From assembly GCF_000691505.1 (NCBI RefSeq), contig NZ_JMIP02000013.1:62001-126000 (forward strand): 64,000 nucleotides of DNA. The letters run 5' to 3'. Made by a program: the position numbers and the translations under genes. Every line of letters begins with the position of its first letter. Positions within the stretch are counted from its first letter, which is position 1. This stretch comes from Halostagnicola sp. A56. Lineage in GTDB: Archaea; Halobacteriota; Halobacteria; Halobacteriales; Natrialbaceae. The notes below the pieces were generated by a model. That model was not told the origin of the DNA. It saw only the letters and a list, made by a program, of their open reading frames with translations, and searched no databases. This document shows positions 33,663 to 43,076 of the stretch, one piece after another.

Positions 33663-35735
33663 ATGACTGGTGACACCGAGACACTCGAGACGCTCAGTAC
33701 CGATTACAAGGAGTCGATGCCCGAAGACCTCCGCGAGACCAAGTCGTTCGACTGGTATCTCGAGGAGGCCTACCGGGACCCGAAGATCACCCGCAACGCC
33801 CACCAGCGGGTCGCGGACATGTTCGACTACTACGGAACGACCTACGACGAGACCGAGGGGGTGGTCGAGTACCACCTCGCCAGCGAAGACCCGCTCGGCG
33901 ACGGCGAGAACACCTTCTACGGGAAGGTGATCCACCAATCGATCCACGAGTTCGTCAACAAGGTCAAATCCGGCGCTCGTCGACTCGGCCCCGAACGCAG
34001 GATCAAACTCCTGCTCGGTCCCGTCGGCTCCGGGAAGTCTCACTTCGACAAACAGGTCAGGGCGTACTTCGAGGACTACACCCTCCAGGAGGAAGGCCGA
34101 ATGTACACCTTCCGGTGGACGAACCTCTGTGACGTCATCAAGGATCAGGACCCGACCGACGACGTGGTCCGGTCGCCGATGAACCAGGATCCGCTCGTCT
34201 TGCTTCCCCTCGAACAGCGGCTCTCGGTGATCGAGGACCTGAACGAACGACTCGACGCGCCGTACACGATCCAGAACGAACAGAGTCTGGATCCGGAAAG
34301 CGAGTTCTACATGGACAAGCTGCTCGCGTACTACGAGGACGACTTGCAGGCCGTCCTCGAGAACCACGTCGAAATCGTCCGGCTGATCGCAGACGAGAAC
34401 AAGCGCCAGAGCCTCGAGACGTTCGAACCCAAGGACAAGAAAAACCAGGACGAAACCGAACTGACCGGTGATGTCAACTACTCGAAAATCGCCGTCTACG
34501 GCGAGAGCGACCCGCGCGCGTTCGATTACTCGGGCGCGTTCTGTAACGCGAACAGGGGTATCTTCAGCGGGGAAGAGCTCCTGAAGCTCCAGCGGGAGTT
34601 CCTCTATGACTTCCTGCACGCGACCCAGGAGATGACGATCAAACCGAAGAACAACCCGCGGATCGACATCGACCAGGTCATCGTCGGGCGGACGAACATG
34701 CCCGAGTACAAGGACAAGAAAGGCGACGAGAAGATGGAGGCGTTCAACGACCGCACCAAGCGGATCGACTTTCCCTACGTCCTCTCTTACGAGCAGGAGT
34801 CACACATCTACGACAAGATGTTGAACAACGCCGACGTGCCAGACATCAACGTCGAGCCCCACACCCTCGAGATGGCGGGGCTGTTCGGCGTTCTCACGCG
34901 GATCGAAGAGCCCGACACTGAGACGGTCGATCTGCTCTCGAAGGCCAAAGCCTACAACGGTGAGATCGACGAGGGCGACGACATCGACGTCAAAAAGCTC
35001 CGCGAGGAGGCCGCGGCAAAGGCCGAGGTCGGCGAGGGGATGGTCGGCATCTCGCCGCGCTTTATTGGCGACGAGATCGCCGAGGCGATCATGGACTCGA
35101 AACACCGCCAGCGCGGATTCCTCTCGCCGCTTACGGTCTTTAACTTCTTCGAGGAGAATCTCGAGCACCACGGCTCGATCCCCGAGGAGAACTTCGAGAA
35201 GTACTACCGGTACTTAGAGACGGTTCGCGAGGAGTACCGCGAGCGGGCCATCGAGGACGTGCGCCACGCACTGGCCTACGACATCGACGAGATCCAGCGC
35301 CAGGGCGAGAAGTACATGGATCACGTGATGGCCTACATCGACGACGACACGATCGAAGACTCGCTGACCGGCCGCGAGCAGGAACCCGACGAGACGTTCC
35401 TGCGCTCGGTCGAGGAGAAACTCGACGTGCCCGAAGACCGCAAGAACGACTTCCGACAGGAGGTGAGCAACTGGGTCTCGAGGCGCGCCCGAGAGGGCGA
35501 GGCGTTCAACCCGCAGGACAACGAGCGCTTGCGCCGGGCCTTAGAGCGCAAACTCTGGGAGGACAAGAAACACAACATCAACTTCTCCGCGCTGGTCAGC
35601 GCCAGCGATGTCGACGACGACGAGCGCTCCTCGTGGATCGACGCCCTGATCGAACAGGGCTACTCCGAAGGCGGCGCGAAGGAGGTGCTCGAGTTCGCCG
35701 GTGCGGAGGTGGCGAAAGCCGAAATCGAGGACTGA
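33663..35735 (+). CDS. PrkA-type serine protein kinase 1
   Basis: This 690-residue protein matches PrkA (YeaG in E. coli), with an AAA-like ATPase domain and a C-terminal kinase-related domain. The Walker A loop GPVGSGKS is at residues 119-126, preceded by the family block IHEFVNKVKSGARRLGPERR. Other conserved parts are VIVGRTNMPEYKDKKGDEKM and RIDFPYVLSYEQE. Bacterial PrkA acts with YeaH and SpoVR (YcgB) in nutrient and stress responses. The same three families follow here. It is 18 bases before the second kinase gene. Confidence 0.93.
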   Translation: MTGDTETLETLSTDYKESMPEDLRETKSFDWYLEEAYRDPKITRNAHQRVADMFDYYGTTYDETEGVVEYHLASEDPLGDGENTFYGKVIHQSIHEFVNKVKSGARRLGPERRIKLLLGPVGSGKSHFDKQVRAYFEDYTLQEEGRMYTFRWTNLCDVIKDQDPTDDVVRSPMNQDPLVLLPLEQRLSVIEDLNERLDAPYTIQNEQSLDPESEFYMDKLLAYYEDDLQAVLENHVEIVRLIADENKRQSLETFEPKDKKNQDETELTGDVNYSKIAVYGESDPRAFDYSGAFCNANRGIFSGEELLKLQREFLYDFLHATQEMTIKPKNNPRIDIDQVIVGRTNMPEYKDKKGDEKMEAFNDRTKRIDFPYVLSYEQESHIYDKMLNNADVPDINVEPHTLEMAGLFGVLTRIEEPDTETVDLLSKAKAYNGEIDEGDDIDVKKLREEAAAKAEVGEGMVGISPRFIGDEIAEAIMDSKHRQRGFLSPLTVFNFFEENLEHHGSIPEENFEKYYRYLETVREEYRERAIEDVRHALAYDIDEIQRQGEKYMDHVMAYIDDDTIEDSLTGREQEPDETFLRSVEEKLDVPEDRKNDFRQEVSNWVSRRAREGEAFNPQDNERLRRALERKLWEDKKHNINFSALVSASDVDDDERSSWIDALIEQGYSEGGAKEVLEFAGAEVAKAEIED

Positions 35736-35753
35736 CATGATCGGAGACCCACC

Positions 35754-38036
35754 ATGAGAGGAAACGACTACGTCCACGAGGCCGATCGCGCCCTCGAGGA
35801 GACCTACGAAGAGCCGATGACCCTCGGAGCGTACGTCGATCGGATCTTCGAGAACCCGACGATCGCCTCCCACGCCTCGAAGTACCTGCTCGAGGCCATC
35901 GAGGCCGCCGGCACGCGGACCGTCGTCGAGGAGGGCGAGGAGAAACAGCGATACCGCTTCTTCGACGATCCGCACAACGACGGCGAGCACGCAATCTTGG
36001 GCAACACCGAGGTTCTCAACGGCTTCGTCGACGACTTGCGCTCGATCGCTGCGGGCAGGGCCAAAGACGAGAAGATCGTCTGGTTCGAGGGGCCGACCGC
36101 GACCGGCAAGTCCGAACTCAAGCGCTGTCTGGTCAACGGACTGCGCGAGTACTCGAAGACGCCGGCGGGCCGGCGCTACACCGTGGAGTGGAACGTGACG
36201 ACCGCCGCCGACTCGAGGGGGCTGAGCTACGGCGGCGATCCGACCGCCGGGGACGACGAGAACTGGTACGAGAGCCCGGTGCAGGCCCACCCGCTATCGG
36301 TCTTCCCCGAGGAGGTGCGCAAGGAGTTGCTGGCGGAGCTGAACGACCGACTCGAGGATCATGTTCCGATCCACGTCGACTCGCGGCTCGATCCGTTCTC
36401 GCGGGAAGCCTACGAGTTCTTAGAGGAGCGCTACCGTCGACAGGGCGAGGAGTCGCTGTTCTCGGCGATCACCGACGAGAACCACCTGCGGGTGAAAAAC
36501 TACGTCGTCGACGTGGGCCAGGGCGTCGGCGTCCTTCACTCCGAGGACGCGGGGCCGCCCAAGGAGCGACTGGTCGGGTCGTGGATGCACGGCATGTTGC
36601 AAGAACTCGACTCCCGCGGGCGAAAGAACCCGCAGGCTTTCAGCTACGACGGAGTCATCTCGCAGGGCAACGGCGTCCTCACCATCGTCGAGGACGCCGC
36701 CCAGCACGCGGATCTGCTCCAGAAGCTGTTGAACGTGCCCGACGAGCAGTCCGTGAAGTTGGACAAGGGGATCGGGATGGACATCGACACGCAGATGGTG
36801 ATCATCTCGAACCCGGATCTCGAGGCACAACTCAACCAGCACGCCGATCGCAACGGGATGGACCCGCTGAAGGCGCTCAAACGCCGCCTCGATAAACACC
36901 AGTTCGGCTACCTGACGAACCTGAGCCTCGAGACCGAGCTGATCCGCCGGGAGCTGACCAACGAAACGTCGATCTGGGAGGCGACGGAGTACGAGGAGCT
37001 CGAGTCACGGATCCGCGAACCGGTGTCGGTCACGGTCAGAGACGGCGAGGGGGAGACGACCGCGAGGGAGTTCGCGCCCCACGCCATCGAGGCCGCGGCG
37101 CTGTATGCCGTGGTCACGCGACTCGACGAGGAGAACCTGCCCGCCGGGCTGGACCTCGTCGAGAAGGCGCTGCTGTTCGATCGCGGCTACTTACAGGAAG
37201 GCGATACACGCCGGACCAAAGCGGACTTCGAGTTCGACGGCGACGGCCACGACGGCGAACACGGCGTGCCGGTGACCTACACGCGCGACCGACTCGCGGA
37301 ACTGCTCCAGACCGACCGGGATCGCCATCACCCGGAACTCTCCGTCGAGGACGTGATCATGCCGCGGGACGTGCTGAACGCGATGGCCGACGGACTCGCG
37401 GACGCCCCGGTCTTCTCGACCGGCGAGCGCTCCGAGTTCGAGAACCGGATCGTCCCCGTGAAGAACTACATCTACGACCAGCAGGAGTCGGACGTCGTCG
37501 AGGCGATCATGGCCGACAAGCGGGTCGACGAGGAGACCGTCGCCGAGTACGTCGAGCACGTCTACGCCTGGGAGACCGACCAGCCGCTCTACAACGACCG
37601 CGGCGAGGCGGTCGAACCCGACGCGCTGAAGATGAAACTCTTCGAGGTCGAGCACCTCGGGCAGTTCTCCGAGGAGGCCTACCAGGGCAATCAGCCGCGC
37701 GAGAGCGTCGTCCAATTCCGCCGCGAGAAGGTCATCACGGCGCTGAACCGACACGCCTGGGACCACCGCGACGAGGACTTCGCCGTCGCGGACGTGGATC
37801 TCACGGCGATTCCGGTCATCAACTCGGTCCTCGAGAGCCACGACTGGGACGACGTCGAGCGGACCTTCGAGGACTTCGACCCGCGCCAGTGGGACGACCC
37901 GCCGAAAGGAACCGAGACCGAGGCGGTCAAAGACAGCACGATCGAGGCGATGGTCGATCGCTTCGGGTACAGCGAGGCCTCCGCGGAACTGACCAGCAGA
38001 CACATCATGGGACAGGTGAGCTACCGATGGAACTGA
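35754..38036 (+). CDS. PrkA-type serine protein kinase 2
   Basis: This 760-residue paralogue of the first kinase is only distantly similar. The Walker A loop is GPTATGKS at residues 113-120, and the later segments VLHSEDAGPPKERLVGSWM, SYDGVISQGNGVLTIVEDAA and MVIISNPDLEAQLNQHA form the ATPase core and differ from those of kinase 1. The C-terminal half carries YIYDQQESDVVEAIMADKR, a region shared by PrkA proteins. Two unlike kinases side by side suggest a heteromeric complex or one acting on the other. The active-site residues of the kinase lobe could not be verified by eye. Confidence 0.88.
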   Translation: MRGNDYVHEADRALEETYEEPMTLGAYVDRIFENPTIASHASKYLLEAIEAAGTRTVVEEGEEKQRYRFFDDPHNDGEHAILGNTEVLNGFVDDLRSIAAGRAKDEKIVWFEGPTATGKSELKRCLVNGLREYSKTPAGRRYTVEWNVTTAADSRGLSYGGDPTAGDDENWYESPVQAHPLSVFPEEVRKELLAELNDRLEDHVPIHVDSRLDPFSREAYEFLEERYRRQGEESLFSAITDENHLRVKNYVVDVGQGVGVLHSEDAGPPKERLVGSWMHGMLQELDSRGRKNPQAFSYDGVISQGNGVLTIVEDAAQHADLLQKLLNVPDEQSVKLDKGIGMDIDTQMVIISNPDLEAQLNQHADRNGMDPLKALKRRLDKHQFGYLTNLSLETELIRRELTNETSIWEATEYEELESRIREPVSVTVRDGEGETTAREFAPHAIEAAALYAVVTRLDEENLPAGLDLVEKALLFDRGYLQEGDTRRTKADFEFDGDGHDGEHGVPVTYTRDRLAELLQTDRDRHHPELSVEDVIMPRDVLNAMADGLADAPVFSTGERSEFENRIVPVKNYIYDQQESDVVEAIMADKRVDEETVAEYVEHVYAWETDQPLYNDRGEAVEPDALKMKLFEVEHLGQFSEEAYQGNQPRESVVQFRREKVITALNRHAWDHRDEDFAVADVDLTAIPVINSVLESHDWDDVERTFEDFDPRQWDDPPKGTETEAVKDSTIEAMVDRFGYSEASAELTSRHIMGQVSYRWN

Positions 38037-38149
38037 ACGCGAACGCGACCGAGAAGGGGGACGAATCGAATCGGTACCCGCGCGGTGACAGGTGTGCGCT
38101 CGAGCGCCCAGTGGTACCCGCACGAACGGAGGTGCACCGATGGGACTGA
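38027..38149 (+). CDS. Possible 40-residue bridging frame between kinase 2 and yeaH-like gene
   Basis: A frame starts at an ATG inside the last codons of kinase 2 and ends in a TGA just past the ATG of the DUF444 gene. It spans the whole 103-base gap. The peptide is polar ([19 protein letters not shown]) with no motif. It may couple translation of the neighbours; it may also be chance in high-GC DNA. Confidence 0.3.
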   Translation: MELNANATEKGDESNRYPRGDRCALERPVVPARTEVHRWD

Positions 38150-39468
38150 GAGACGACCTCGAGCGATTCCGCGAGGTGGGCGAGAAACGCCGGGAGGATC
38201 TGGCCGATTTCATCCAGTACGGCGACCTCGGCCAGAGTCGACCCGGATCGGTGAGCGTGCCGGTCAAGATCGTCTCGCTGCCGGAGTTCGCCTACGACCA
38301 GCGCGACCAGGGCGGCGTCGGACAGGGCGACGGCGACACCCCGGATGTCGGCCAGCCGATCGGCCAGCCTCAGCCACAGCCGGGAGACGACGATGGCGAG
38401 GAGGGGGACGAACCCGGTGAGGAAGGCGGCGAACACGAGTACTACGAGATGGATCCCGAGGAGTTCGCCCAGGAACTCGACGAGGAGCTCGGACTGGACT
38501 TAGAGCCGAAAGGCAAGCAGGTCGTCGAGGAGAAAGAGGGGCCGTTCACGGACATGACGCGCTCGGGGCCGGACAGCACGCTCGACTTCGAGCGGATGTT
38601 CAAGGAAGGGCTCAAGCGCAAACTGGCGATGGACTTCGACGAGGACTTCCTCAGGGAACTGTGCAAGGTCGAGGGGATCTCGCCCCGCGAGGTCTTCGAG
38701 TGGGCTCGCGGCGAGAACCTGCCCGTGTCGATGGCCTGGGTCGAAGAGGCCCACGCCGACGTGGCGGACGAGCGCGGAAAGTGGGACTCCATCGAAGCCG
38801 TCGAGGAAAACGTCTCCCGCGAGACCGTCCAGCAGAAGATCCGCCGCGAGGGGATCAAGCACGTCCCCTTCCGCCGGGAGGACGAGCGCTACCGCTACCC
38901 CGAGATCATCGAGGAGAAAGAAAAGAACGTGGTCGTGGTCAACATTCGCGACGTCTCCGGCTCGATGCGCGAGAAAAAACGCGAACTGGTCGAGCGGACG
39001 TTCACGCCGCTCGACTGGTATCTCCAGGGCAAGTACGACAACGCCGAGTTCGTCTACATCGCCCACGACGCGGAGGCGTGGGAGGTCGACCGCGAGGAGT
39101 TCTTCGGCATCCGAAGCGGCGGTGGCACGAAGATCTCGAGTGCCTACGATCTGGCGGCCGAACTGTTAGAGGAGTACCCCTGGACCGACTGGAACCGCTA
39201 CGTCTTCGCCGCGGGCGACTCCGAGAACTCCTCGAACGACACGAGCGAGCGAGTGATCCCGAGGATGGAGGAGATCCCCGCCAATCTCCACGCCTACGTC
39301 GAAACCCAGCCGAGCGGTAACGCGATCAACGCCACGCACGCCGAGGAGTTGGAGAAGCACTTCGGTCGCGACGCCGAGGACGTCGCGGTGGCGTACGTCA
39401 ACGGCGAGGGCGACGTGACAGACGCGATCTACGAGATCCTCTCGACGGAGAGCGAGGCGGACGAGTAA
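38140..39468 (+). CDS. DUF444 / YeaH-YhbH family protein
   Basis: This 442-residue protein starts at the ATG at 38140. Residues about 60-115 are low-complexity Gly/Gln/Pro/Asp/Glu. The second half holds a von Willebrand A-like domain with the metal-site motif [11 protein letters not shown] and later [16 protein letters not shown]. In E. coli YeaH is expressed with the PrkA kinase YeaG under nitrogen starvation and stationary phase. The domain suggests a metal-dependent adhesion or adaptor role. It is followed after 22 bases by the SpoVR gene. Confidence 0.92.
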   Translation: MGLRDDLERFREVGEKRREDLADFIQYGDLGQSRPGSVSVPVKIVSLPEFAYDQRDQGGVGQGDGDTPDVGQPIGQPQPQPGDDDGEEGDEPGEEGGEHEYYEMDPEEFAQELDEELGLDLEPKGKQVVEEKEGPFTDMTRSGPDSTLDFERMFKEGLKRKLAMDFDEDFLRELCKVEGISPREVFEWARGENLPVSMAWVEEAHADVADERGKWDSIEAVEENVSRETVQQKIRREGIKHVPFRREDERYRYPEIIEEKEKNVVVVNIRDVSGSMREKKRELVERTFTPLDWYLQGKYDNAEFVYIAHDAEAWEVDREEFFGIRSGGGTKISSAYDLAAELLEEYPWTDWNRYVFAAGDSENSSNDTSERVIPRMEEIPANLHAYVETQPSGNAINATHAEELEKHFGRDAEDVAVAYVNGEGDVTDAIYEILSTESEADE

Positions 39469-39490
39469 TGAAAGCGAACCAGAGACACCT

Positions 39491-41521
39491 ATGAGCAAGA
39501 CAAATTCCAACGCCGACCGGTTCCGAAAACAGGCCATCGCCGGGGAGTTAGAGGAGCCGGTCGAGGAAGCGCGAAACCTGGCCGAAACACTCGGCCTCGA
39601 GCCGTACCCGGTCAAGTACTGGATCATCGACTACGACGAGATGAACGAACTCATCGCCTACGGTGGCTTTCAGAGCCGGTATCCCCACTGGCGGTGGGGA
39701 ATGCAGTACGACAAACAACAGAAGCAGGGCCAGTACGGCGGCGGGAAGGCCTTCGAGATCGTCAACAACGACAATCCGGCACACGCCTTCTTACAGGAGT
39801 CGAACACGATCGCCGACCAGAAGGCGGTCATCACCCACGTCGAGGCCCACTCGGACTTCTTCGCGAACAACGAGTGGTTCGGCCTGTTCACCCGCGGGCA
39901 GGCCGACGACGGCGCGGTCAACGCCGCGGCGATGTTAGAGCGCCACGCTCAGTCCATCGACGACTACATGTCCGACCCGGAGATCGATCGGGCGGACGTC
40001 GAGAAGTGGATCGACCACTGTCTGACCTTGGAGGACAACATCGACCAGCACCAGATCTACACGCGACGCCTCGACATCGACGGCGACGTGACCGACGAGC
40101 TAGACGAAGATCTGGCGGCGAAACTCGACGACCTCGAGCTCTCCGAGGAGGTCAAAGGCGAAGTGTTCGACGAGGAGTGGCTCGAGGCCGTAGAGGGCGA
40201 CGACGCCTCGATAGAGTTCCCCGCACAGCCCCAGAAGGACATCCTCGCGTTCGTTCGCGAGCACGGCAAGCAGTTCGACGAGGAAGCGGGACGCGCCGTC
40301 GAGATGGAACCGTGGCAGCGGGACATCCTCGACATGATGCGCGCCGAATCGTACTACTTCGCCGCCCAGAAGATGACGAAGGTGATGAACGAGGGGTGGG
40401 CCGCCTACCACGAGTCGCGGATGATGAGCGACGAGGGCTTCGCAGAGGACGATGAGTTCGTCAACTACGCCGATCACATGGCACGGGTACTGGCCTCGCC
40501 CGGACTCAACCCCTACAGCCTCGGAATGGAACTGTGGGAGTACGTCGAGAACAAGACGAACCGCCGAGAAGTCCTCGAACGCCTGCTTCGCGTCGAGGGC
40601 GTTTCGTGGCGCAACCTCACCGACGTGGTCGACTTCGAGGCGGTGCGCGAGCGACTCGAGCCGCCAGAGGCGCTCGTTCGGATCACCCCCGAGACGCTCG
40701 AGGATGTCGTCGACCTGCCGTCCGCGTACGTCGACGACGAGGCCCTCGAGGCGGCGCGAGCGGGCGAAATCGACGTCGGGCGGTATCCGTGGAAGGTGCT
40801 CACCTACGAGGGACTGGCCCGGCGACACTACTCGCTAGTCAAGCGCCAGCACCGCGGGTTCCTGACGCGGGTCAGCCAGAACGACCTCGAGCGGATCGGC
40901 CGCTACCTGTTCGACGACGCGCGGTACGAGAGCGTCGAGGAGGCACTCGCGGATGTCGAGTACACCGCCGGCTGGGACCGGATGTTCGACATTCGCGAGA
41001 GCCACAACGACGTGACCTTCCTCGATCAGTTCCTGACCCAGGAGTTCATCACGGAAAACGACTACTTCACGTACGAGCACTCCCGGGCGACCGGCCAGTT
41101 CCACGTCTCGAGCGACGAAGCCGAGGACGTCAAGAAGAAATTGCTCCTGCAGTTTACCAACTTCGGGAAACCGACGATCGCGGTCTACGACGGCAACTAC
41201 AACAACGCCAACGAACTCCTGCTCGGTCACCAGTACAACGGCGTTATGCTGGACTTAGCGCAGGCTCGAGAGACGCTCAAACGCGTCTTCGAACTCTGGG
41301 GTCGGCCGGTGAACCTCCTGACGATCGTCAAGCAGGTGGACGAACACGACGTCGAAGTGGCAAAGCGCCGGAACCGAGAGCCCGAGGCCGACGAGCGCGG
41401 CACGTGCCTTCGGTACGACGGCACGGAGGTGACCGTCGAAGACGTACCCTGGGAGGAGGTCGAACATCTCGCCGCCTCGGACGTCGATTACGACACGAAG
41501 CCCGACGACTGGCTCGCGTGA
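39491..41521 (+). CDS. SpoVR family protein
   Basis: This 676-residue protein belongs to the SpoVR/YcgB family, with the conserved start ARNLAETLGLEPYPVKYWI, the block FQSRYPHWRWGMQYDKQQK, HVEAHSDFFANNEWF, and a middle region with QKMTKVMNEGWAAYHESRMM, whose His/Glu pattern suggests a metal site. SpoVR is needed for spore cortex formation in Bacillus; in non-sporulating bacteria it accompanies PrkA and YeaH. Archaea make no spores, so the family must have a general stress or dormancy role. It ends the kinase operon. Confidence 0.93.
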   Translation: MSKTNSNADRFRKQAIAGELEEPVEEARNLAETLGLEPYPVKYWIIDYDEMNELIAYGGFQSRYPHWRWGMQYDKQQKQGQYGGGKAFEIVNNDNPAHAFLQESNTIADQKAVITHVEAHSDFFANNEWFGLFTRGQADDGAVNAAAMLERHAQSIDDYMSDPEIDRADVEKWIDHCLTLEDNIDQHQIYTRRLDIDGDVTDELDEDLAAKLDDLELSEEVKGEVFDEEWLEAVEGDDASIEFPAQPQKDILAFVREHGKQFDEEAGRAVEMEPWQRDILDMMRAESYYFAAQKMTKVMNEGWAAYHESRMMSDEGFAEDDEFVNYADHMARVLASPGLNPYSLGMELWEYVENKTNRREVLERLLRVEGVSWRNLTDVVDFEAVRERLEPPEALVRITPETLEDVVDLPSAYVDDEALEAARAGEIDVGRYPWKVLTYEGLARRHYSLVKRQHRGFLTRVSQNDLERIGRYLFDDARYESVEEALADVEYTAGWDRMFDIRESHNDVTFLDQFLTQEFITENDYFTYEHSRATGQFHVSSDEAEDVKKKLLLQFTNFGKPTIAVYDGNYNNANELLLGHQYNGVMLDLAQARETLKRVFELWGRPVNLLTIVKQVDEHDVEVAKRRNREPEADERGTCLRYDGTEVTVEDVPWEEVEHLAASDVDYDTKPDDWLA

Positions 41522-41596
41522 CTGTCTTTACTACCCGACATTTCCGGCAAAATATTCGGAAGGTTTTTCCCCGTTATCTCGTATCCCACAGGTAGC

Positions 41597-42604
41597 ATGG
41601 AGAGCGACGGGAACGAGTCGGACGGACGCACGCCGACGGGGGGCGAGGGGTTCGAACTACCGACCGTTCTGGCGGGACTCGACAGCGACGAACCCGCACG
41701 GAGAGAGCGAGCGCTCGAGGCGGTCTGCGAAACTGTCGAAACCAATCCCGAAGCGTGTCTGCCGACAGTGCCGAAACTCCGCGCGCTGCTCGAGACCGAA
41801 TCGACCGACGCCGCGGAGTCGATCGCCTACTGTCTGGCCGAACTCGCGCGGGAATCGCCCGACGACGTCGCGCCATCGGTGCCGGGGATCAGTTCGTGCG
41901 TGACCGCAACCCTCCCACAGCAGGCGACTCGAGACCTCTTTCGGTGCCTCCACGCGGTCGCTGAGGAGCGGCCGGACACCGTCGTCGATCACGTCGACGA
42001 ACTCGTCGCCGTCCTCGAGGAGCGATCGACCGTCGACCGCTGGAGCGTCGAACTGGTCGCGGAACTGTCGAAGGAGTATCCAACTGAGATCACGCCAGCG
42101 CTGTCGCTGCTGTGCGAAGTGTTGCACGCTGCGCCCCGAACCGGCGGGGTGTCTGCACTCACCGCGATCGGCCGGGTAGTCAGGGCGGACGCCGTCTCTA
42201 TTTTCGACTTCGTCGACGACATCGTCTCGCTCGTCGATCACGACGACCGCGCGTTGCGAAACAACGCGATTGCCTGTCTCGGCGACATTGCACGCACCGC
42301 GCCCGAAACGATCGAACCCCACTGTTCGACGATCGCGACCGCCCTCGAGAGCGACGATCCGACCACCCGCGCGAACGCGGCGGTGACGATCGGCCGCCTC
42401 GCCGCCGACACGAACGAGGTCCGAGCACAGCGCCGGCTGGTCGAATTACTTTCCGACGAGCACGCGCAGGTCCGCGCGAACGCCTGTACCGCGATCGGCC
42501 ACGGACGGGTTGGAACCGCTCGAGGCGCGCTCGAGGAACTCGCTGACGGTGATCCGAATCCCGCGGTGCGAGAACGAGCAGCCTGGGCGTCCGCACAGTT
42601 GTAA
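41597..42604 (+). CDS. HEAT/armadillo-repeat protein
   Basis: This 335-residue all-helical protein is made of repeated 38- to 42-residue helical pairs, seen in DDRALRNNAIACLGDIARTA, DDPTTRANAAVTIGRLAADT and EHAQVRANACTAIGHGRVGT. Such HEAT-type arrays are protein-binding scaffolds and in haloarchaea also accompany phycocyanobilin-lyase-like PBS repeats. No catalytic residues are seen. It follows the SpoVR gene after 75 bases, with an AT-rich patch (CAAAATATTCGG) that could be its own promoter, so membership of the kinase operon is uncertain. Confidence 0.8.
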   Translation: MESDGNESDGRTPTGGEGFELPTVLAGLDSDEPARRERALEAVCETVETNPEACLPTVPKLRALLETESTDAAESIAYCLAELARESPDDVAPSVPGISSCVTATLPQQATRDLFRCLHAVAEERPDTVVDHVDELVAVLEERSTVDRWSVELVAELSKEYPTEITPALSLLCEVLHAAPRTGGVSALTAIGRVVRADAVSIFDFVDDIVSLVDHDDRALRNNAIACLGDIARTAPETIEPHCSTIATALESDDPTTRANAAVTIGRLAADTNEVRAQRRLVELLSDEHAQVRANACTAIGHGRVGTARGALEELADGDPNPAVRERAAWASAQL

Positions 42605-42641
42605 GGCGAACCGTCTTCTCGATCACGCCACCAGTTCCAGT

Positions 42642-43040
42642 ATGGAGTTCACAGTCGAGACCGAAAAGCGGCTGACGACCGTCGATCTCACCGACCGCGT
42701 CCGCGACGCGGTGGCGAGCGATATCGACCGCGGACTGTGTACCGTCTTCGTCGCGCACACGACGGCAGCCGTTCTCCTCCAGGAAGACGAGGACCGGCTC
42801 CGAACCGACCTCGAGAACTTTTTCTCGGAACTCGTTCCCGACGAGGGCCACGCTCACGACGAACTCGATGGGAACGCCGATTCGCACCTCAGGGCGTCGG
42901 TCGTCGGACCGTCGGTGACGATTCCGATCGAGAACGGCTCGCTCGCGATGGGGACCTGGCAGTCGGTGTTACTGGCCGAATTCGATGGCCCGAGGACGCG
43001 AACGGTGTCAGTGACGACCGTTCGAGACGGAGCCGAGTAA
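42642..43040 (+). CDS. YjbQ family protein (UPF0047)
   Basis: This 132-residue protein starts at the ATG at 42642. The family signature is complete: VFVAHTTAAVLLQEDE, then GHAHDELDGNADSHLRASVVG and the final MGTWQSVLLAEFDGPRTR. The clustered His residues form the proposed metal or phosphate site. YjbQ proteins have weak thiamine-phosphate synthase activity and an uncertain main role. It lies 37 bases after the HEAT-repeat gene. Confidence 0.93.
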   Translation: MEFTVETEKRLTTVDLTDRVRDAVASDIDRGLCTVFVAHTTAAVLLQEDEDRLRTDLENFFSELVPDEGHAHDELDGNADSHLRASVVGPSVTIPIENGSLAMGTWQSVLLAEFDGPRTRTVSVTTVRDGAE

Positions 43041-43076
43041 TGTGGGGTAGTGATAGCGAAACGAGTGCCGAACCCG

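Noticed and set aside
33346-33673. Two overlapping frames in the kinase leader
   Set aside because: Arg/Pro-rich text typical of non-coding high-GC DNA; no conserved motif.
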